A stretch of DNA of 64,000 nucleotides from Chitinophaga sp. sic0106 (lineage in GTDB: Bacteria; Bacteroidota; Bacteroidia; Chitinophagales; Chitinophagaceae): NCBI RefSeq assembly GCF_019219075.1, contig NZ_JAHUWJ010000015.1:62001-126000 (forward strand), read 5' to 3'. Position numbers and translations under genes: made by a program. Below, piece after piece: positions 1-9,371 of this stretch. The notes under the pieces are model-generated. The model was not told the origin of the DNA. It did not search any database and was given only the letters and a program-made list of their open reading frames with translations. How positions within the stretch are numbered: the stretch's first letter is position 1; every line of letters starts with the position of its first letter.

Positions 1-2
1 CT

Positions 3-389
3 GCTGAAGAAGTGGCATTAATAAAATTATTATTGAGAGACGGGGCCGACATCTATCAAACCTCCCCGTATTATAGCAAACTAAAAGCAGCACTCGACTG
101 GGTAGCTGAATACCCTGCTGAAATGCTCGCCGGCATACTGGAATCCGGAGTGGTTGACGTCGACCGGAGAGACGATGAAGGGAACACACTGCTGCATAAA
201 GTATGTGGTTACAACGTGAACTACGACCAAAAGGCCGCACAACATCTCTACAAAAAAGTAAAATTATTACTTGAAAACGGTGCAGATGCCAGCATCACCA
301 ACGACCGTGACCAAAGTGCCATGGACCTGGCCGGACAGGATAACCTGAAAGCCAAAGCGGTGGAACTTCTTCTCAAACAAAAAGCATAG
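3..389 (+). CDS. Ankyrin-repeat protein, C-terminal part (5' truncated by window edge)
   Basis: The reading frame is open from the first bases of the window, so the gene begins upstream; the GTG at 12 is not a convincing start because ankyrin-like sequence already precedes it. The visible part carries ankyrin features: LIKLLLRDGADI, then GNTLLHKVCG, and a final repeat LLLENGADASITNDRDQSA. No membrane segment is visible, so this is probably a cytoplasmic protein-interaction scaffold. The stop lies 4 bp before the next ankyrin gene, so the two are almost certainly cotranscribed and may be tandem paralogues. The interaction partner cannot be told from sequence. Confidence 0.85.
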   Translation, partial: AEEVALIKLLLRDGADIYQTSPYYSKLKAALDWVAEYPAEMLAGILESGVVDVDRRDDEGNTLLHKVCGYNVNYDQKAAQHLYKKVKLLLENGADASITNDRDQSAMDLAGQDNLKAKAVELLLKQKA

Positions 390-393
390 TATT

Positions 394-1728
394 ATGTCCA
401 TGTCTTTTATTGTTGCCTGTGAAAGCGGCAAACGTAAAATTGCCGAAATCCTGCTGGCCAACAACGAAGTTGATGTTACCTATACAGACGAAAAGGGCCG
501 CACTGCCCTGCATTACGCCGCACACCACGGCTACCTGGACCTCGTAAAGCTGCTCCTGGATGCAGGCGCCGCACTCGACTACGAAGACCATAACGGCGAA
601 ACACCCTTTTATTTCGCCTGCCTGCAAAAACAAAAACAAACAGCCCTGCACCTGCTGGAAAGCGGCGCACGTACGGATATCAATGATTACAATGGTAATA
701 GTCTCCTCCACCTCACTGCCCGCAGCGGTCAGAAAGAAGTGATGGAAGCCCTGCTCCGCAGCGGCAGCAATGCAGACGTTGCCAACAACGAAGCGGAAAC
801 GCCACTACTCATTGCGGCCGCCTGGCGTAATAAGGACATTGTACAGCTACTGCTGGACAACGGTGCGGATGTAAACACCACCAACAAAGCGGGCGACAGC
901 CCTCTGCTGGTGGCCGTGCGCGCCAAAAATCCGGTGATTGCCGCCCAGCTCATTGACCATTACGCGAACCTCAATCACACCAACCATGCCGGCGAATCCG
1001 CCCTCCTGATCGCCTGCTACGATACCAACCGCGCATTAACCAACCTGCTGGCAGATAAAGGCGCAGATGTGAATATTACTTCTAAAGACGGATTGTCGCC
1101 CATCTGGTACGCCTGCGCCAACAACCAGAAAGAAATTGTGAGCATGCTGCTGGGCAAAGGCATTGACGTGAATTTCAGTCAGCCCGTTTCCGATAACACC
1201 ACGGTGGTCAACAGCTACCTCGAATGGGTGGAAACAGCCAATAACTTCTCGCTCACCAGCACTTTTTCCTTTAACCACAGCTATTCCAACGGTGGCGAAA
1301 GTTTGCTGCATGTAGCCGCCAAAAACGGCCACCTCAGCATGGTGAAGCTGCTGCTCGAACAAGGCGCAAATATCAACATCCAGGATGAAGCCGGCAACAG
1401 TGCCCTGCACTACGCCGCATCGGCCGGAAAAAAAGATATCGTGAAATACCTGTTGGAACAGGGTGCGGACGTCAGCATCGTCAACAGCAAAGAGCAGAAA
1501 GCCATAGACTACGCTGCCATCAAAGGGTTTAATGAAACAGCTGCCCTGTTGTTGTCGTACAACTCCTCGCCGGCGAAAGCAGGCCCTGCTCCCGCTACTG
1601 CCGCTGAAGCCATCAATCCCATGGCCGATAAGAAAAAAGCGCTGCTGGATTTGAAAGAGCTGCTGGATGCAGGAATTTTATCGCAGGAGGAATTTGATGC
1701 AGAGAAAGCAAAGATCCTGAAAGGATAA
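394..1728 (+). CDS. Ankyrin-repeat protein with C-terminal SHOCT domain
   Basis: This 444-residue protein has no signal peptide. It is a run of about a dozen ankyrin repeats ([60 protein letters not shown]). Around residues 265-300 the 33-residue period is broken by a non-ankyrin stretch rich in Asn, Ser, Thr and Phe, after which repeats resume at [14 protein letters not shown]. An Ala/Pro-rich linker leads to a short helical C-terminus (about residues 412-444, [20 protein letters not shown]) that fits SHOCT, a small oligomerisation or tethering domain. Ankyrin repeats bind other proteins; the partner is unknown. It follows the preceding ankyrin gene by 4 bp and is followed by a strong hairpin. 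Confidence 0.9.
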   Translation: MSMSFIVACESGKRKIAEILLANNEVDVTYTDEKGRTALHYAAHHGYLDLVKLLLDAGAALDYEDHNGETPFYFACLQKQKQTALHLLESGARTDINDYNGNSLLHLTARSGQKEVMEALLRSGSNADVANNEAETPLLIAAAWRNKDIVQLLLDNGADVNTTNKAGDSPLLVAVRAKNPVIAAQLIDHYANLNHTNHAGESALLIACYDTNRALTNLLADKGADVNITSKDGLSPIWYACANNQKEIVSMLLGKGIDVNFSQPVSDNTTVVNSYLEWVETANNFSLTSTFSFNHSYSNGGESLLHVAAKNGHLSMVKLLLEQGANINIQDEAGNSALHYAASAGKKDIVKYLLEQGADVSIVNSKEQKAIDYAAIKGFNETAALLLSYNSSPAKAGPAPATAAEAINPMADKKKALLDLKELLDAGILSQEEFDAEKAKILKG

Positions 1729-1734
1729 CCCTAA

Positions 1735-1761
1735 GCCCCGGATGCCGTTGACATCCGGGGC
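1735..1761 (+). terminator. Intrinsic terminator after ankyrin gene
   Basis: A perfect 10-bp stem (GCCCCGGATG / CATCCGGGGC) with a 7-nt loop begins 6 bp after the ankyrin stop. The T-tract is weak (CGTTTCCCC). An ATG lies inside the stem at 1742, which argues against using it as the start of the next gene. Confidence 0.7.
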
Positions 1762-1810
1762 CGTTTCCCCCCAAACGAACATTTACCATTTCCCGTTGGT
1801 TCTTTTCAGT

Positions 1811-4438
1811 ATGAAAAGAAACGTTAAAAACGACGCCTCTCACGCACCATCAAAAGCTATACTGGAACAGGAAAGGAAGGTATTGCTCGAACTTGGCAAT
1901 GACATCACCAAGATCCGGGAGAAAAATGACCTGATTACCCTGTTCAAAAAGCGTATCAAAGGCCTGTTTTACTTCACTCATACCATCATCACCCTCATTG
2001 ATCATAAAGACGAAACCTACTGGCCTTTTCTGCTCGATAACGAAGGCTCCCCCATCCGCTCCCATCCCCGTTACAAGGAAATGGTGGCATCGCACTTTTC
2101 ATTGAACGACCCCTTCATTCAGGGCGTATTGCATTCGGAAGAACCGGTGTCTTATATCCTGGAAGACATCATGGACAATCCGCAAAGTCCCCCGTTCCTG
2201 CGGGTCAATTACGACGGTGGGGTGCGGGAAATCCTCATGACCCGACTCATGAAAGAAGGAAAGCCCATGGGCTTTATACACCTCTACTCCGATCGGACAG
2301 ACAGCTTCACCGCCGAGCTGAGAGGAGTCATGAAAGGCTTTGCCCCACAGCTTTCCAGCGCAGTATCCAATATTATCAAGAATGAAGAAATACTGAACAA
2401 GGAAAAGGAAAAGTCGTTTCTGCTGGACTTCAGCAGTGAGATTGCAGCAGTGCGCACCAAGGAAGACCTCACCCGTGCCCTGCGCGCCGCCCTACGTAAA
2501 CTGGACCAGGATAGCGGCTTTGTGATCCGCAGGGTCAATGAAGATAAAACTACACTCACCGCCTATGTGTACGACCTCGGCACCATTCAGCGGGATGAAA
2601 AGGCCTTGCAGGTGCTGGTGAAAACGAAATACCCTATTAACGACGGCCTTCAAAACCGGGTACTTAACAGCTCCATTCCCCTGTTGTTTAACGTAGAAAG
2701 GGAAATACAACGAGGCATCACCTCCAGCTATCTGCCCCTCTGGAAAAAGATGGGCTTCAAAAATTTTGTTGGCGTGCGCCTGCGCAATGGAACAACCAAC
2801 CTTGGTATACTATTGCTCGATATCCAGGAGATAAAAATAGAATTGCTGCAGGGCATCTGCTCCCAGATATCCACCGCACTGGCCAATATCATGGCCAATG
2901 AGCAGGTGATCAAAAAGCAGGAAGAACAGGCCTTTCTGCTGGGTTTCAGCAGCGCCATCACCAAGGTACGCACCAAAGCAGAGCTGCAGGCAGCGATTTC
3001 GGAAGTGCTGGCACAAACCATGAATACCCAGCTGGCTATGATCCGCGTATTGGAAGATGATGGTATTCATATGAGTTTGTTCATGTCCGACCCCACCTTG
3101 TTTGCAAAGGCAAAGGTGGATTTCGATAAGAAGTCGTCCCGTACCATCACCGTGCATGAGCAGTATACCTCACAGGTGCTGGCCAGCAGGGAGGGCGTGG
3201 TTTTCAACGTGCAGGAAGAGCTGAAAAAAGGCAGTGAGTATGCGAAGCTTTGGAATACTACCGGGTTTAAAAATATGTACGGCCTGCCGCTGCGGGTGGG
3301 CGATAAAAACATTGGTACCATATGGTTGCTGGCAGACATGCTGGGGCCATTGCTGCTGAAAGGCATCTGCTCGCAGATTGCCATTGCCGTGGCTAATATC
3401 CTGGCCAACGAAAAGCTCATCGCCTATAAAAAGCAGCTGGAAATTGAAAATGACTACCTCAAAGAACAGATCAAAACCATCTATAATTTTTCAGAAATCA
3501 TAGGCAGCGGAGAAACCATGCAGGAGGTATACCGCCTGATGGGACTAGTGGCAGAATCCAATACCACAGTTTTGATTTTGGGAGAAACCGGTACCGGCAA
3601 GGAATTGATTGCAAGGGCCATCCACAGCAGCTCCCCGCGAAAAGAGCATTTAATGGTGAAGGTCAACTGCGCGGCGCTTCCTGCTAACCTGATAGAAAGT
3701 GAGTTGTTTGGCCATGAAAAAGGTGCATTCACCGGCGCCATCGACCGGCGGCTGGGCAAATTTGAACTGGCAGATAACAGCACGCTGTTCCTCGATGAAA
3801 TTGGGGAGCTGCCGCTTGAAGCGCAGGCCAAGCTGTTGCGTGTGATCCAGGAAAGAGAGCTGGAACGCGTAGGCGGCAAACAGGTAATCAAAATAAATGT
3901 GCGGTTGGTAGCTGCTACCAACCGTAACCTGGAAGAGGAAGTAAGGGCCGGCCGTTTTCGTGCAGATTTGTATTTCCGGTTAAATGTATTCCCGATTTCA
4001 CTGCCGCCACTACGGGATCGGATGGAAGACTTAGAAGCCCTCACGCAGTTCTTTGTCCGCAAATACAGCAGGAATACAGGTCGCAACATCCGCAAGATTT
4101 CCCCGCGCGTTATACAGCAGCTCCGCAGTTACACATGGCCGGGTAATGTGAGAGAGCTGGAGCACCTGATTGAAAGAAGCATATTATTGACCACAGACTG
4201 CACTTTAAATGATATTTATATACCGCGGAACAATGATTCCGACAAGCAGGAGCAGGCATTTCTATTGAACCGGACACTGGAAGAAGTGGAGCGCGCCTAT
4301 ATTATAGAAACGCTGAAACGCTGTGCAGGAAAGATCTCCGGTGTGGGCAGCGCCGCAGAGGTATTGGATATTCCCGGCAATACACTACACTCCAAAATGA
4401 AGAAACTGAAAATTACTAAAACCGACTACTTCTCGTGA
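1811..4438 (+). CDS. Sigma-54-dependent activator with three GAF-like domains
   Basis: The protein has 875 residues when started at ATG 1811; the in-frame ATG at 1742 lies inside the terminator hairpin and would add a non-conserved tail. Three similar sensory modules of about 180 residues each open with related sequences ([48 protein letters not shown]) and look like GAF repeats. A short coiled coil ([14 protein letters not shown], about 555-570) joins them to an AAA+ domain with Walker A GETGTGKE (about 590), the sigma-54 contact loop GAFTGA (about 637) and Walker [11 protein letters not shown] Fis-type helix-turn-helix ends the protein ([19 protein letters not shown]). There is no receiver domain, so the signal is probably a small ligand or redox state sensed by GAF. 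A sigma-54-like promoter follows at 4546, before the next gene. Confidence 0.93.
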   Translation: MKRNVKNDASHAPSKAILEQERKVLLELGNDITKIREKNDLITLFKKRIKGLFYFTHTIITLIDHKDETYWPFLLDNEGSPIRSHPRYKEMVASHFSLNDPFIQGVLHSEEPVSYILEDIMDNPQSPPFLRVNYDGGVREILMTRLMKEGKPMGFIHLYSDRTDSFTAELRGVMKGFAPQLSSAVSNIIKNEEILNKEKEKSFLLDFSSEIAAVRTKEDLTRALRAALRKLDQDSGFVIRRVNEDKTTLTAYVYDLGTIQRDEKALQVLVKTKYPINDGLQNRVLNSSIPLLFNVEREIQRGITSSYLPLWKKMGFKNFVGVRLRNGTTNLGILLLDIQEIKIELLQGICSQISTALANIMANEQVIKKQEEQAFLLGFSSAITKVRTKAELQAAISEVLAQTMNTQLAMIRVLEDDGIHMSLFMSDPTLFAKAKVDFDKKSSRTITVHEQYTSQVLASREGVVFNVQEELKKGSEYAKLWNTTGFKNMYGLPLRVGDKNIGTIWLLADMLGPLLLKGICSQIAIAVANILANEKLIAYKKQLEIENDYLKEQIKTIYNFSEIIGSGETMQEVYRLMGLVAESNTTVLILGETGTGKELIARAIHSSSPRKEHLMVKVNCAALPANLIESELFGHEKGAFTGAIDRRLGKFELADNSTLFLDEIGELPLEAQAKLLRVIQERELERVGGKQVIKINVRLVAATNRNLEEEVRAGRFRADLYFRLNVFPISLPPLRDRMEDLEALTQFFVRKYSRNTGRNIRKISPRVIQQLRSYTWPGNVRELEHLIERSILLTTDCTLNDIYIPRNNDSDKQEQAFLLNRTLEEVERAYIIETLKRCAGKISGVGSAAEVLDIPGNTLHSKMKKLKITKTDYFS

Positions 4439-4545
4439 TGTCAATTCCCCATATTTGGTGAAAGCGATGGTGGTTTCACTGAATAAAGTGAAAAATCGAT
4501 AGGGCAATTTTATATTTTTTATTGATTATCAATTATTTACGCGCA

Positions 4546-4562
4546 TTGGCACAGCGTTGGCC
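4546..4562 (+). promoter_or_regulatory. Putative sigma-54 (-24/-12) promoter
   Basis: TTGGCACAGCGTTGGCC matches the RpoN consensus TTGGCACGNNNNTTGCW. GG at 4548-4549 and GC at 4560-4561 are separated by exactly 10 nt, as required. It differs from the consensus by A for G after TTGGCAC, by G for the second T just before the -12 GC, and by C at the final W. It lies 37 bp upstream of the SDR start and about 108 bp after the sigma-54 activator gene. Confidence 0.65.
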
Positions 4563-4598
4563 TAATAGGTAACATCACTAAAAAATAAAAATCAAATC

Positions 4599-5360
4599 AT
4601 GAAAATCGTCGTAATAGGAGGTTCTGGCCTCATAGGAACAAAAGTAGTAAACAACCTTCGTCAGGCGGGTCACCAGGTAATTGCGGCCTCACCGGCAACC
4701 GGCATCAACACCATTACCGGTGAAGGGCTGGCGGAAGCGATGCAGGGTACAGATATTGTAATAGATCTGGCAAACTCTCCTTCATTTGAGGATACTGCGG
4801 TGATGGAATTTTTCCAGACAGCCGGCCGTAACCTGCTGGCAGCAGAAATTAATGCAGGAGTGAAACATCACGTGGCATTGTCTATCGTAGGTACCGACCT
4901 GATGCAGAACATTGGTTACATGCGTGCCAAACTGGTACAGGAAGACCTGATCAAACAATCGGGTATCCCCTATACCATTGTACGCAGCACCCAGTTCCTG
5001 GAGTTCCTGGGCGGCATTGCCAACCAGGCCACTGAGGGCAACGAAGTACATTTATCGGATGTGCTCGTTCAACCAATTGCCTCCGACGATGTTGCTAGAT
5101 ATGTCGCCAACCATGCAACCGGTACACCAGTGAATGGCTATGTTGAAATTGCAGGGCCTGAACGGTTTAAGATGTATGAGATCGTTGAGCATTACCTGCA
5201 ACAGGCTAATGACCCCAGGAAAGTAATACCTAATGGCAAGCCGATGTACTTTGGTGGCGAAGTTTCCCATGAAGCCCTGGTTCCTGCCGGAAAAGCAGAA
5301 TTAGGCGCTATCAATTTTGATAAATGGTGGGCCACACAGGCTCAGACTGTAAAGGCATAA
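4599..5360 (+). CDS. NmrA-like NAD(P)-binding reductase (atypical SDR)
   Basis: This 253-residue protein begins with a Rossmann nucleotide-binding strand and loop (MKIVVIGGSGLIG). It has the NmrA-like pattern GIPYTIVRSTQF and a C-terminal region for the substrate, without the classical YxxxK pair, so it is an atypical SDR. Members of this group include quinone or azo-dye reductases and redox-sensing proteins; substrate unknown. It is closely similar over its full length to the product of the gene at 7351, a recent paralogue. A sigma-54-like promoter lies just upstream, behind the activator gene, so induction by that regulator is likely. Cytoplasmic. Confidence 0.88.
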   Translation: MKIVVIGGSGLIGTKVVNNLRQAGHQVIAASPATGINTITGEGLAEAMQGTDIVIDLANSPSFEDTAVMEFFQTAGRNLLAAEINAGVKHHVALSIVGTDLMQNIGYMRAKLVQEDLIKQSGIPYTIVRSTQFLEFLGGIANQATEGNEVHLSDVLVQPIASDDVARYVANHATGTPVNGYVEIAGPERFKMYEIVEHYLQQANDPRKVIPNGKPMYFGGEVSHEALVPAGKAELGAINFDKWWATQAQTVKA

Positions 5361-5650
5361 CCACCTGAATTGCTACTTGTTGATAAAACGAAGATGACGG
5401 GTGTCAGCCTGTAGAGGCAGTTGTAACGGGAGTGCACTTTCCACCTGTTCGTGCACGAGGATATCCCCACGCCGGCGTATTTATCCGTACGGAAATCCGG
5501 TCAGCTACACTACAGGTCAACAGGAGGCAATTCATCTACTCCACTTTTTCAATGATTCCCATATGGCGGTATAATCTGCACGCTCTCTTACGGAGCGGCC
5601 TGGGAATCTTTTGTCTGAAAAACGATCTCTCACCATAAAAATCTTGCGTC
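5361..5650. other. 290-bp non-coding gap
   Basis: I see no convincing gene here. An open frame at 5432-5638 has basic, low-complexity composition without family features. No clear terminator hairpin or promoter was found. A TGGC...TGC pair near 5564-5579 has the wrong spacing for sigma-54. Confidence 0.5.
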
Positions 5651-5836
5651 ATGAATATTCCATTTTTTCATCCTCATCACGAGAAGGATTTACAAAACGG
5701 CGAACCTGAATACCTCCATGTTATCCATGTAGAGCCGGATCATAATGAAAGTGAAGGTGCTGAATTCATGAACGATAACCTCCGCATGGTGGAACAACCT
5801 TTCGCCGGCGAAGATGCACCAACGCATGAGGAATAG
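5651..5836 (+). CDS. Small acidic hypothetical protein
   Basis: A 61-residue frame rich in His, Glu and Asp (FFHPHHEKD, HVIHVEPDHNESEG). No signal peptide, membrane segment or known domain is recognised. The support is an ATG start, a composition unlike shadow frames, and a position between genes on the same strand. It could be a small soluble stress-type protein; no function is claimed. Expression from the region upstream is plausible but no promoter was identified. Confidence 0.5.
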   Translation: MNIPFFHPHHEKDLQNGEPEYLHVIHVEPDHNESEGAEFMNDNLRMVEQPFAGEDAPTHEE

Positions 5837-5932
5837 CAGATAAAGTGCCGCGCTGCAAAAATGCAACAATAGCCAGGATTTAATACAATATAACGGATAC
5901 GCATACACTACCCGAACATTTTTAAACCTATA

Positions 5933-6247
5933 ATGATTAATCATATGAAAGATTACGTTTCACTCGCAGCAGCGCTGCAAGACCTGTACAGCATCGGCTA
6001 CTGCGTGGACTTCACCACCGACACCGTGTGTTTGTACTGTGGCGAATATGATATCCGCCTTGATCCGGAAGATTTTCATATCGATGAATATGTTGAGTTG
6101 ACAGCCAGTGCAGGTAGTGATGCCGGAAAAATAGTTTACGCCATCACCTCCGTTTCAGGAGAGAAAGGCACACTCGTACTCAGCGCAGGCACTTATATCG
6201 CTTCCATCAATGCCCAAATGGCAAGAAAGTTAAGGCTGGACCTCTAG
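5933..6247 (+). CDS. Small conserved Bacteroidota protein (often labelled phosphoribosylpyrophosphate synthetase)
   Basis: A protein of 104 residues from ATG 5933, or 100 from ATG 5945 (MKDYVSL), which fits the family's usual start better. It matches a Bacteroidota family of about 100 residues with the pattern L..AL.DL...GY..DF, a CxxC-like pair (CLYC), RLDPEDFHIDEY, VYAITS and KGTLV. The family is often labelled a phosphoribosylpyrophosphate synthetase in databases, but it is far too short and lacks the PRPP-binding motif, so that name is probably wrong. Cys29 and Cys32 could bind metal or be redox active. The function is unknown. Confidence 0.8.
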   Translation: MINHMKDYVSLAAALQDLYSIGYCVDFTTDTVCLYCGEYDIRLDPEDFHIDEYVELTASAGSDAGKIVYAITSVSGEKGTLVLSAGTYIASINAQMARKLRLDL

Positions 6248-6305
6248 GTCCCACACCCCGCTTACCACTATTCTACATGCTATTATTAACAATAATTTTC
6301 AAACC

Positions 6306-7334
6306 ATGACACAAATTGTTAAAGCAGAAAACGACCCCCAGATCCTCAAAGAAGTGAGAGCATTTTTAAAAGTATTAAACGCCGGAAAAGGCAAGCCCAT
6401 TGAGGAGCTGACCCCGGCAGCGGCGCGACAGGTACTGACGGATGCACAAAATTCCGTGGCAGTTGATTACTCCGGCATCGAAGAGTCCCAGCTCACCATC
6501 ACACAGGATGGGCTGGAAGTAAAGCTCCATATTACCAAGCCGCTTAATTGTCCAGTTAACGCACCCGTGTTCCTGTACATTCACGGTGGCGGCTGGGTGC
6601 TGGGCGATTATCCCACTCACCGGCGGCTGGTGCGCGACCTGGTGGTAAATTCCGGTGCCGTAGCCGTGTTCCCGGACTACACGCCATCTCCCGAAGCAAA
6701 ATACCCGGTAGCTATTAACCAGATCTACGCGGCATTGAAGTGGGTAGCAGAACGAGGTATTGAAATAGGCGTAAACGGTAAGAACCTGGCAGTAGTGGGC
6801 AACAGCGTAGGCGGTAATATGGCGGCAGCCACCGCACTGATGGCGAAAATGAAACATGGCCCCGCCATTAAACAACAGGTGCTGCTGTGGCCTGTTACCG
6901 ATGCAGATTTTAAAACGGAATCCTATAAAGCCTTTGGCGAAGGACGCTTCCTCACCAGGAATATGATGAAGTGGTTCTGGGATAACTACCTGCAAGAGAA
7001 AAAAGACCGTAAGGAAATATATGCGTCACCGTTACAGGCGAGCCTGGAGGAGCTGAAAGGCCTGCCACCGGCGCTGATCCAGACAGCGGAAAATGATGTA
7101 CTGTGCTCCGAAGGGGAAGCATATGCCCGCAAACTGAACGAAGCCGGGGTGGCGGTTACTCTCACCCGGTATGGTGGCCTGATTCACGACTACGGTTTAC
7201 TCAACCCACTGGCCTCCGTACCTGCTGTACAAACAGCGCTGTTACAGGCAGCAGCAGTGATCCGCCATGCGTTAAAAGTAGATGTTGCAAAGCATACCTA
7301 CGAAAACGCTGAACGCTCCTTTGTAATTAACTAA
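6306..7334 (+). CDS. Alpha/beta hydrolase, hormone-sensitive lipase-like esterase
   Basis: This 342-residue protein has no signal peptide, so it is probably cytoplasmic. The family IV (HSL) oxyanion motif HGGGW is at 93-97, the nucleophile elbow GNSVGG places Ser167, and Asp264 (AENDVLC) and His294 (GLIHDYG) complete the triad. These enzymes hydrolyse short- to medium-chain carboxylic esters; the natural substrate is unknown. Only 16 bp separate its stop from the NmrA-like gene at 7351, so the two form an operon. The family also includes deacetylases. Confidence 0.9.
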   Translation: MTQIVKAENDPQILKEVRAFLKVLNAGKGKPIEELTPAAARQVLTDAQNSVAVDYSGIEESQLTITQDGLEVKLHITKPLNCPVNAPVFLYIHGGGWVLGDYPTHRRLVRDLVVNSGAVAVFPDYTPSPEAKYPVAINQIYAALKWVAERGIEIGVNGKNLAVVGNSVGGNMAAATALMAKMKHGPAIKQQVLLWPVTDADFKTESYKAFGEGRFLTRNMMKWFWDNYLQEKKDRKEIYASPLQASLEELKGLPPALIQTAENDVLCSEGEAYARKLNEAGVAVTLTRYGGLIHDYGLLNPLASVPAVQTALLQAAAVIRHALKVDVAKHTYENAERSFVIN

Positions 7335-7350
7335 CTAAAAATCTGAGGTT

Positions 7351-8115
7351 ATGAAAATTGTAGTTATAGGAGGTACCGGCCTGATTGGTGCGCGACTGGT
7401 AGACAAGCTGAAAAAGGAAGGTCATACCGTAATTGCTGCTGCCCGGCAAACCGGCGTCAACACCCTCACCGGTGAAGGTCTGCCCACCATCATGCGCGAT
7501 ACTGAAGTAGTGATAGATGTTTCCAATACGCCTTCTTATGAAGGCCCCGCCAGTGCTGCATTTTTTCCCGCATCTACCACTAATCTGCTCTCGGCAGAGC
7601 AATATGCAAACGTGCGCCATCATATAGCCTTGTCCGTTGTAGGTGCAGAGCGGCTCCAGGAAAGTGAGTATATGCGCTCCAAAATAGCGCAGGAAGCACT
7701 CATCGAGGCTTCCGGTGTACCTTACACCATCCTGCGCTCCACCCAGTTTTTTGAGCTGGCCGGACGTATCGCCAATGCTACCACCATCAACGACCAGGTG
7801 CATATTTCTCAAACGCCGATGCAGCCCATTGCAGCAGATGAAGTGGTAGCTGCACTGGCCGCTATCGCCATCAGACCGCCACAAAACGGTACCATCGAAA
7901 TCGCCGGCCCGGAAACCATGCCGATGTATGAACTCATCCGCTACTTCCTCAACGAAACGGAAGACTCCCGGCAGCTGATTGAAGATCCCCAGGCGACCTA
8001 CTTTGGCGCATCATTACAGGACAACTCCCTCCTGCCCGGCGACCATGCCATCCTCGGTAAAATAAGGTACGAGGACTGGTACCACCGCCGCCTGACAGGA
8101 CAAACCATTGCATAA
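7351..8115 (+). CDS. NmrA-like NAD(P)-binding reductase, paralogue of 4599
   Basis: The 254-residue protein begins MKIVVIGGTGLIG and shares the layout of the 4599 product along its whole length (RSTQF, MQPIAADEV versus VQPIASDDV, EIAGPE, MYE). Rossmann-fold atypical SDR, probably NAD(P)H-dependent; substrate unknown. It sits between two alpha/beta hydrolases at short spacing, which suggests a common pathway of ester cleavage and carbonyl or quinone reduction, but this is inference. The duplication with a hydrolase inserted between copies points to local gene amplification. Confidence 0.88.
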   Translation: MKIVVIGGTGLIGARLVDKLKKEGHTVIAAARQTGVNTLTGEGLPTIMRDTEVVIDVSNTPSYEGPASAAFFPASTTNLLSAEQYANVRHHIALSVVGAERLQESEYMRSKIAQEALIEASGVPYTILRSTQFFELAGRIANATTINDQVHISQTPMQPIAADEVVAALAAIAIRPPQNGTIEIAGPETMPMYELIRYFLNETEDSRQLIEDPQATYFGASLQDNSLLPGDHAILGKIRYEDWYHRRLTGQTIA

Positions 8116-8156
8116 CCTCAGCTTCATCTCTCTTTACAATTTTAAAAACAACGATC

Positions 8157-8918
8157 ATGACTCCAATAAAAAAAATAAGCGCCGCCTTATTACTGTTAAC
8201 CATTGTGTTTCAGACAGCCACTGCCCAGGTGGCCCCTAACAAAATCAAGAATATCGTTTTTGTACACGGCGCATTTGCCGATGGCTCCAGCTGGGCAAAA
8301 GTATTCCCCCTGCTACAGGCGAAAGGCTACAATGTAGTAGCGGTACAAAATCCGCTAACCTCCCTCACAGATGATGTGGCGGCCACTAAAAGAGCCATCG
8401 CGCTGATGGACGGTCCGGTGCTCCTCGTAGGCCACTCCTATGGCGGCATGGTGATATCCGCCGCAGGTAATGATCCCAAAGTAGTGGGCCTGCTGTATGT
8501 ATGTGCGCTGGTGCCGGATGAAAACCAATCAGTCGTAGATGTAACCACGCCATACCCCGCGCCAGGCAGTGCGGAATTCAGACCGGATGCAGAAGGTTTC
8601 CTGTCCCTTTCTCCTAAAGGCATCAAGGAATATTTTGCACAGGACTTGCCCCTGGAAGAACGTAAAGTAGTATACGCCACGCAAGTACCATGGGCTACCC
8701 GCGCTACTACCGAAAAAGTTGCAAACCCAGCCTGGAAAAACAAGCCATCCTGGTTTATCATAGGCCTGGAAGACTACATGGTACCTCCGGCACTGGCAAA
8801 AGCGGAAGCAAAAATGATCAATGCTAAAACACTGGAGTTGAAATCCAGCCATATCCCAATGGTATCACAACCTAAGCGTGTAGCAGAATTCATCGCAACT
8901 GCCAGCCAGCAGTTATAA
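8157..8918 (+). CDS. Secreted alpha/beta hydrolase (EstC/salicylate esterase type)
   Basis: A 253-residue protein with a signal peptide (about residues 1-24, ending ATAQ). The fold begins with FVHGAFADGSSW, typical of the hydroxynitrile-lyase/EstC branch of alpha/beta hydrolases, and the elbow VGHSYGG places the nucleophile at Ser94. A late acid (GLEDYMVP) and His (KSSHIPM) complete the triad. It is expected to act in the periplasm on small esters. It lies 41 bp after the NmrA-like gene, and 43 bp separate it from the YCII gene, so one transcript is likely. Confidence 0.88.
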   Translation: MTPIKKISAALLLLTIVFQTATAQVAPNKIKNIVFVHGAFADGSSWAKVFPLLQAKGYNVVAVQNPLTSLTDDVAATKRAIALMDGPVLLVGHSYGGMVISAAGNDPKVVGLLYVCALVPDENQSVVDVTTPYPAPGSAEFRPDAEGFLSLSPKGIKEYFAQDLPLEERKVVYATQVPWATRATTEKVANPAWKNKPSWFIIGLEDYMVPPALAKAEAKMINAKTLELKSSHIPMVSQPKRVAEFIATASQQL

Positions 8919-8961
8919 CCGAATACAAACTCAAATTTATAACGACAAAAACCCAGAAAAA

Positions 8962-9309
8962 ATGAACGAATTTTTGATTGCAATCCACAGAGATCTGACC
9001 AGCAAAACCCCGGTTCCAACACCAGAACAGATGAAAGAAGCCATCCAGCCATACCAGGAATGGATTGCCAGCATTGCCGCACAGGACAAGCTCGTAGCGC
9101 CTGTTAAAAGATGGGATGTTGATGGCCGGGTGATCAGCCACGGTAAAAAAACACATCACGGTCCTTATGTGGAAGATCATACCTCCATTGGTGGTTTATT
9201 CCTGATCAAAGCAAAAGACTATGAAGAAGCTGTTGAAATTGCGAAGGCTTGCCCGATTGTGAAATACGGTGCAGTTGTGGAAGTACGCATGGCCGTACCG
9301 GCAGCTTAA
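8962..9309 (+). CDS. YCII-related domain protein
   Basis: 115 residues. The C-terminal half has the YCII pattern: DGRVISHGKK, IGGLFLIKAKDYEEAVEIAK and a final hydrophobic strand VEVRMAVPA. YCII proteins are small ferredoxin-like-fold dimers, sometimes with lyase or dehydrochlorinase activity, and often accompany sigma factors or oxidoreductases. The role here is unknown. It is the last gene before a strong terminator and probably the distal gene of the 6306-9309 unit. Confidence 0.85.
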   Translation: MNEFLIAIHRDLTSKTPVPTPEQMKEAIQPYQEWIASIAAQDKLVAPVKRWDVDGRVISHGKKTHHGPYVEDHTSIGGLFLIKAKDYEEAVEIAKACPIVKYGAVVEVRMAVPAA

Positions 9310-9320
9310 GAGTGGATGTA

Positions 9321-9354
9321 CAGGAGCGCCCCTTCCAGGTGCTCCTGTTTTATT
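9321..9354 (+). terminator. Intrinsic terminator after YCII gene
   Basis: A 10-bp stem CAGGAGCGCC / GGTGCTCCTG (one G-U pair) with a 7-nt loop (9331-9337), followed by TTTTATTATT. It lies between convergent genes and ends the plus-strand unit. Confidence 0.85.
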
Positions 9355-9371
9355 ATTCTTACGGTAGATTG

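Noticed and set aside
5564-5579. TGGC...TGC pair resembling a sigma-54 promoter
   Set aside because: The GG and GC are separated by 11 nt, not the required 10.
5432-5638. Open frame of 68 codons in the gap after the first NmrA-like gene
   Set aside because: Basic, low-complexity product with no family features or start context; treated as chance frame.
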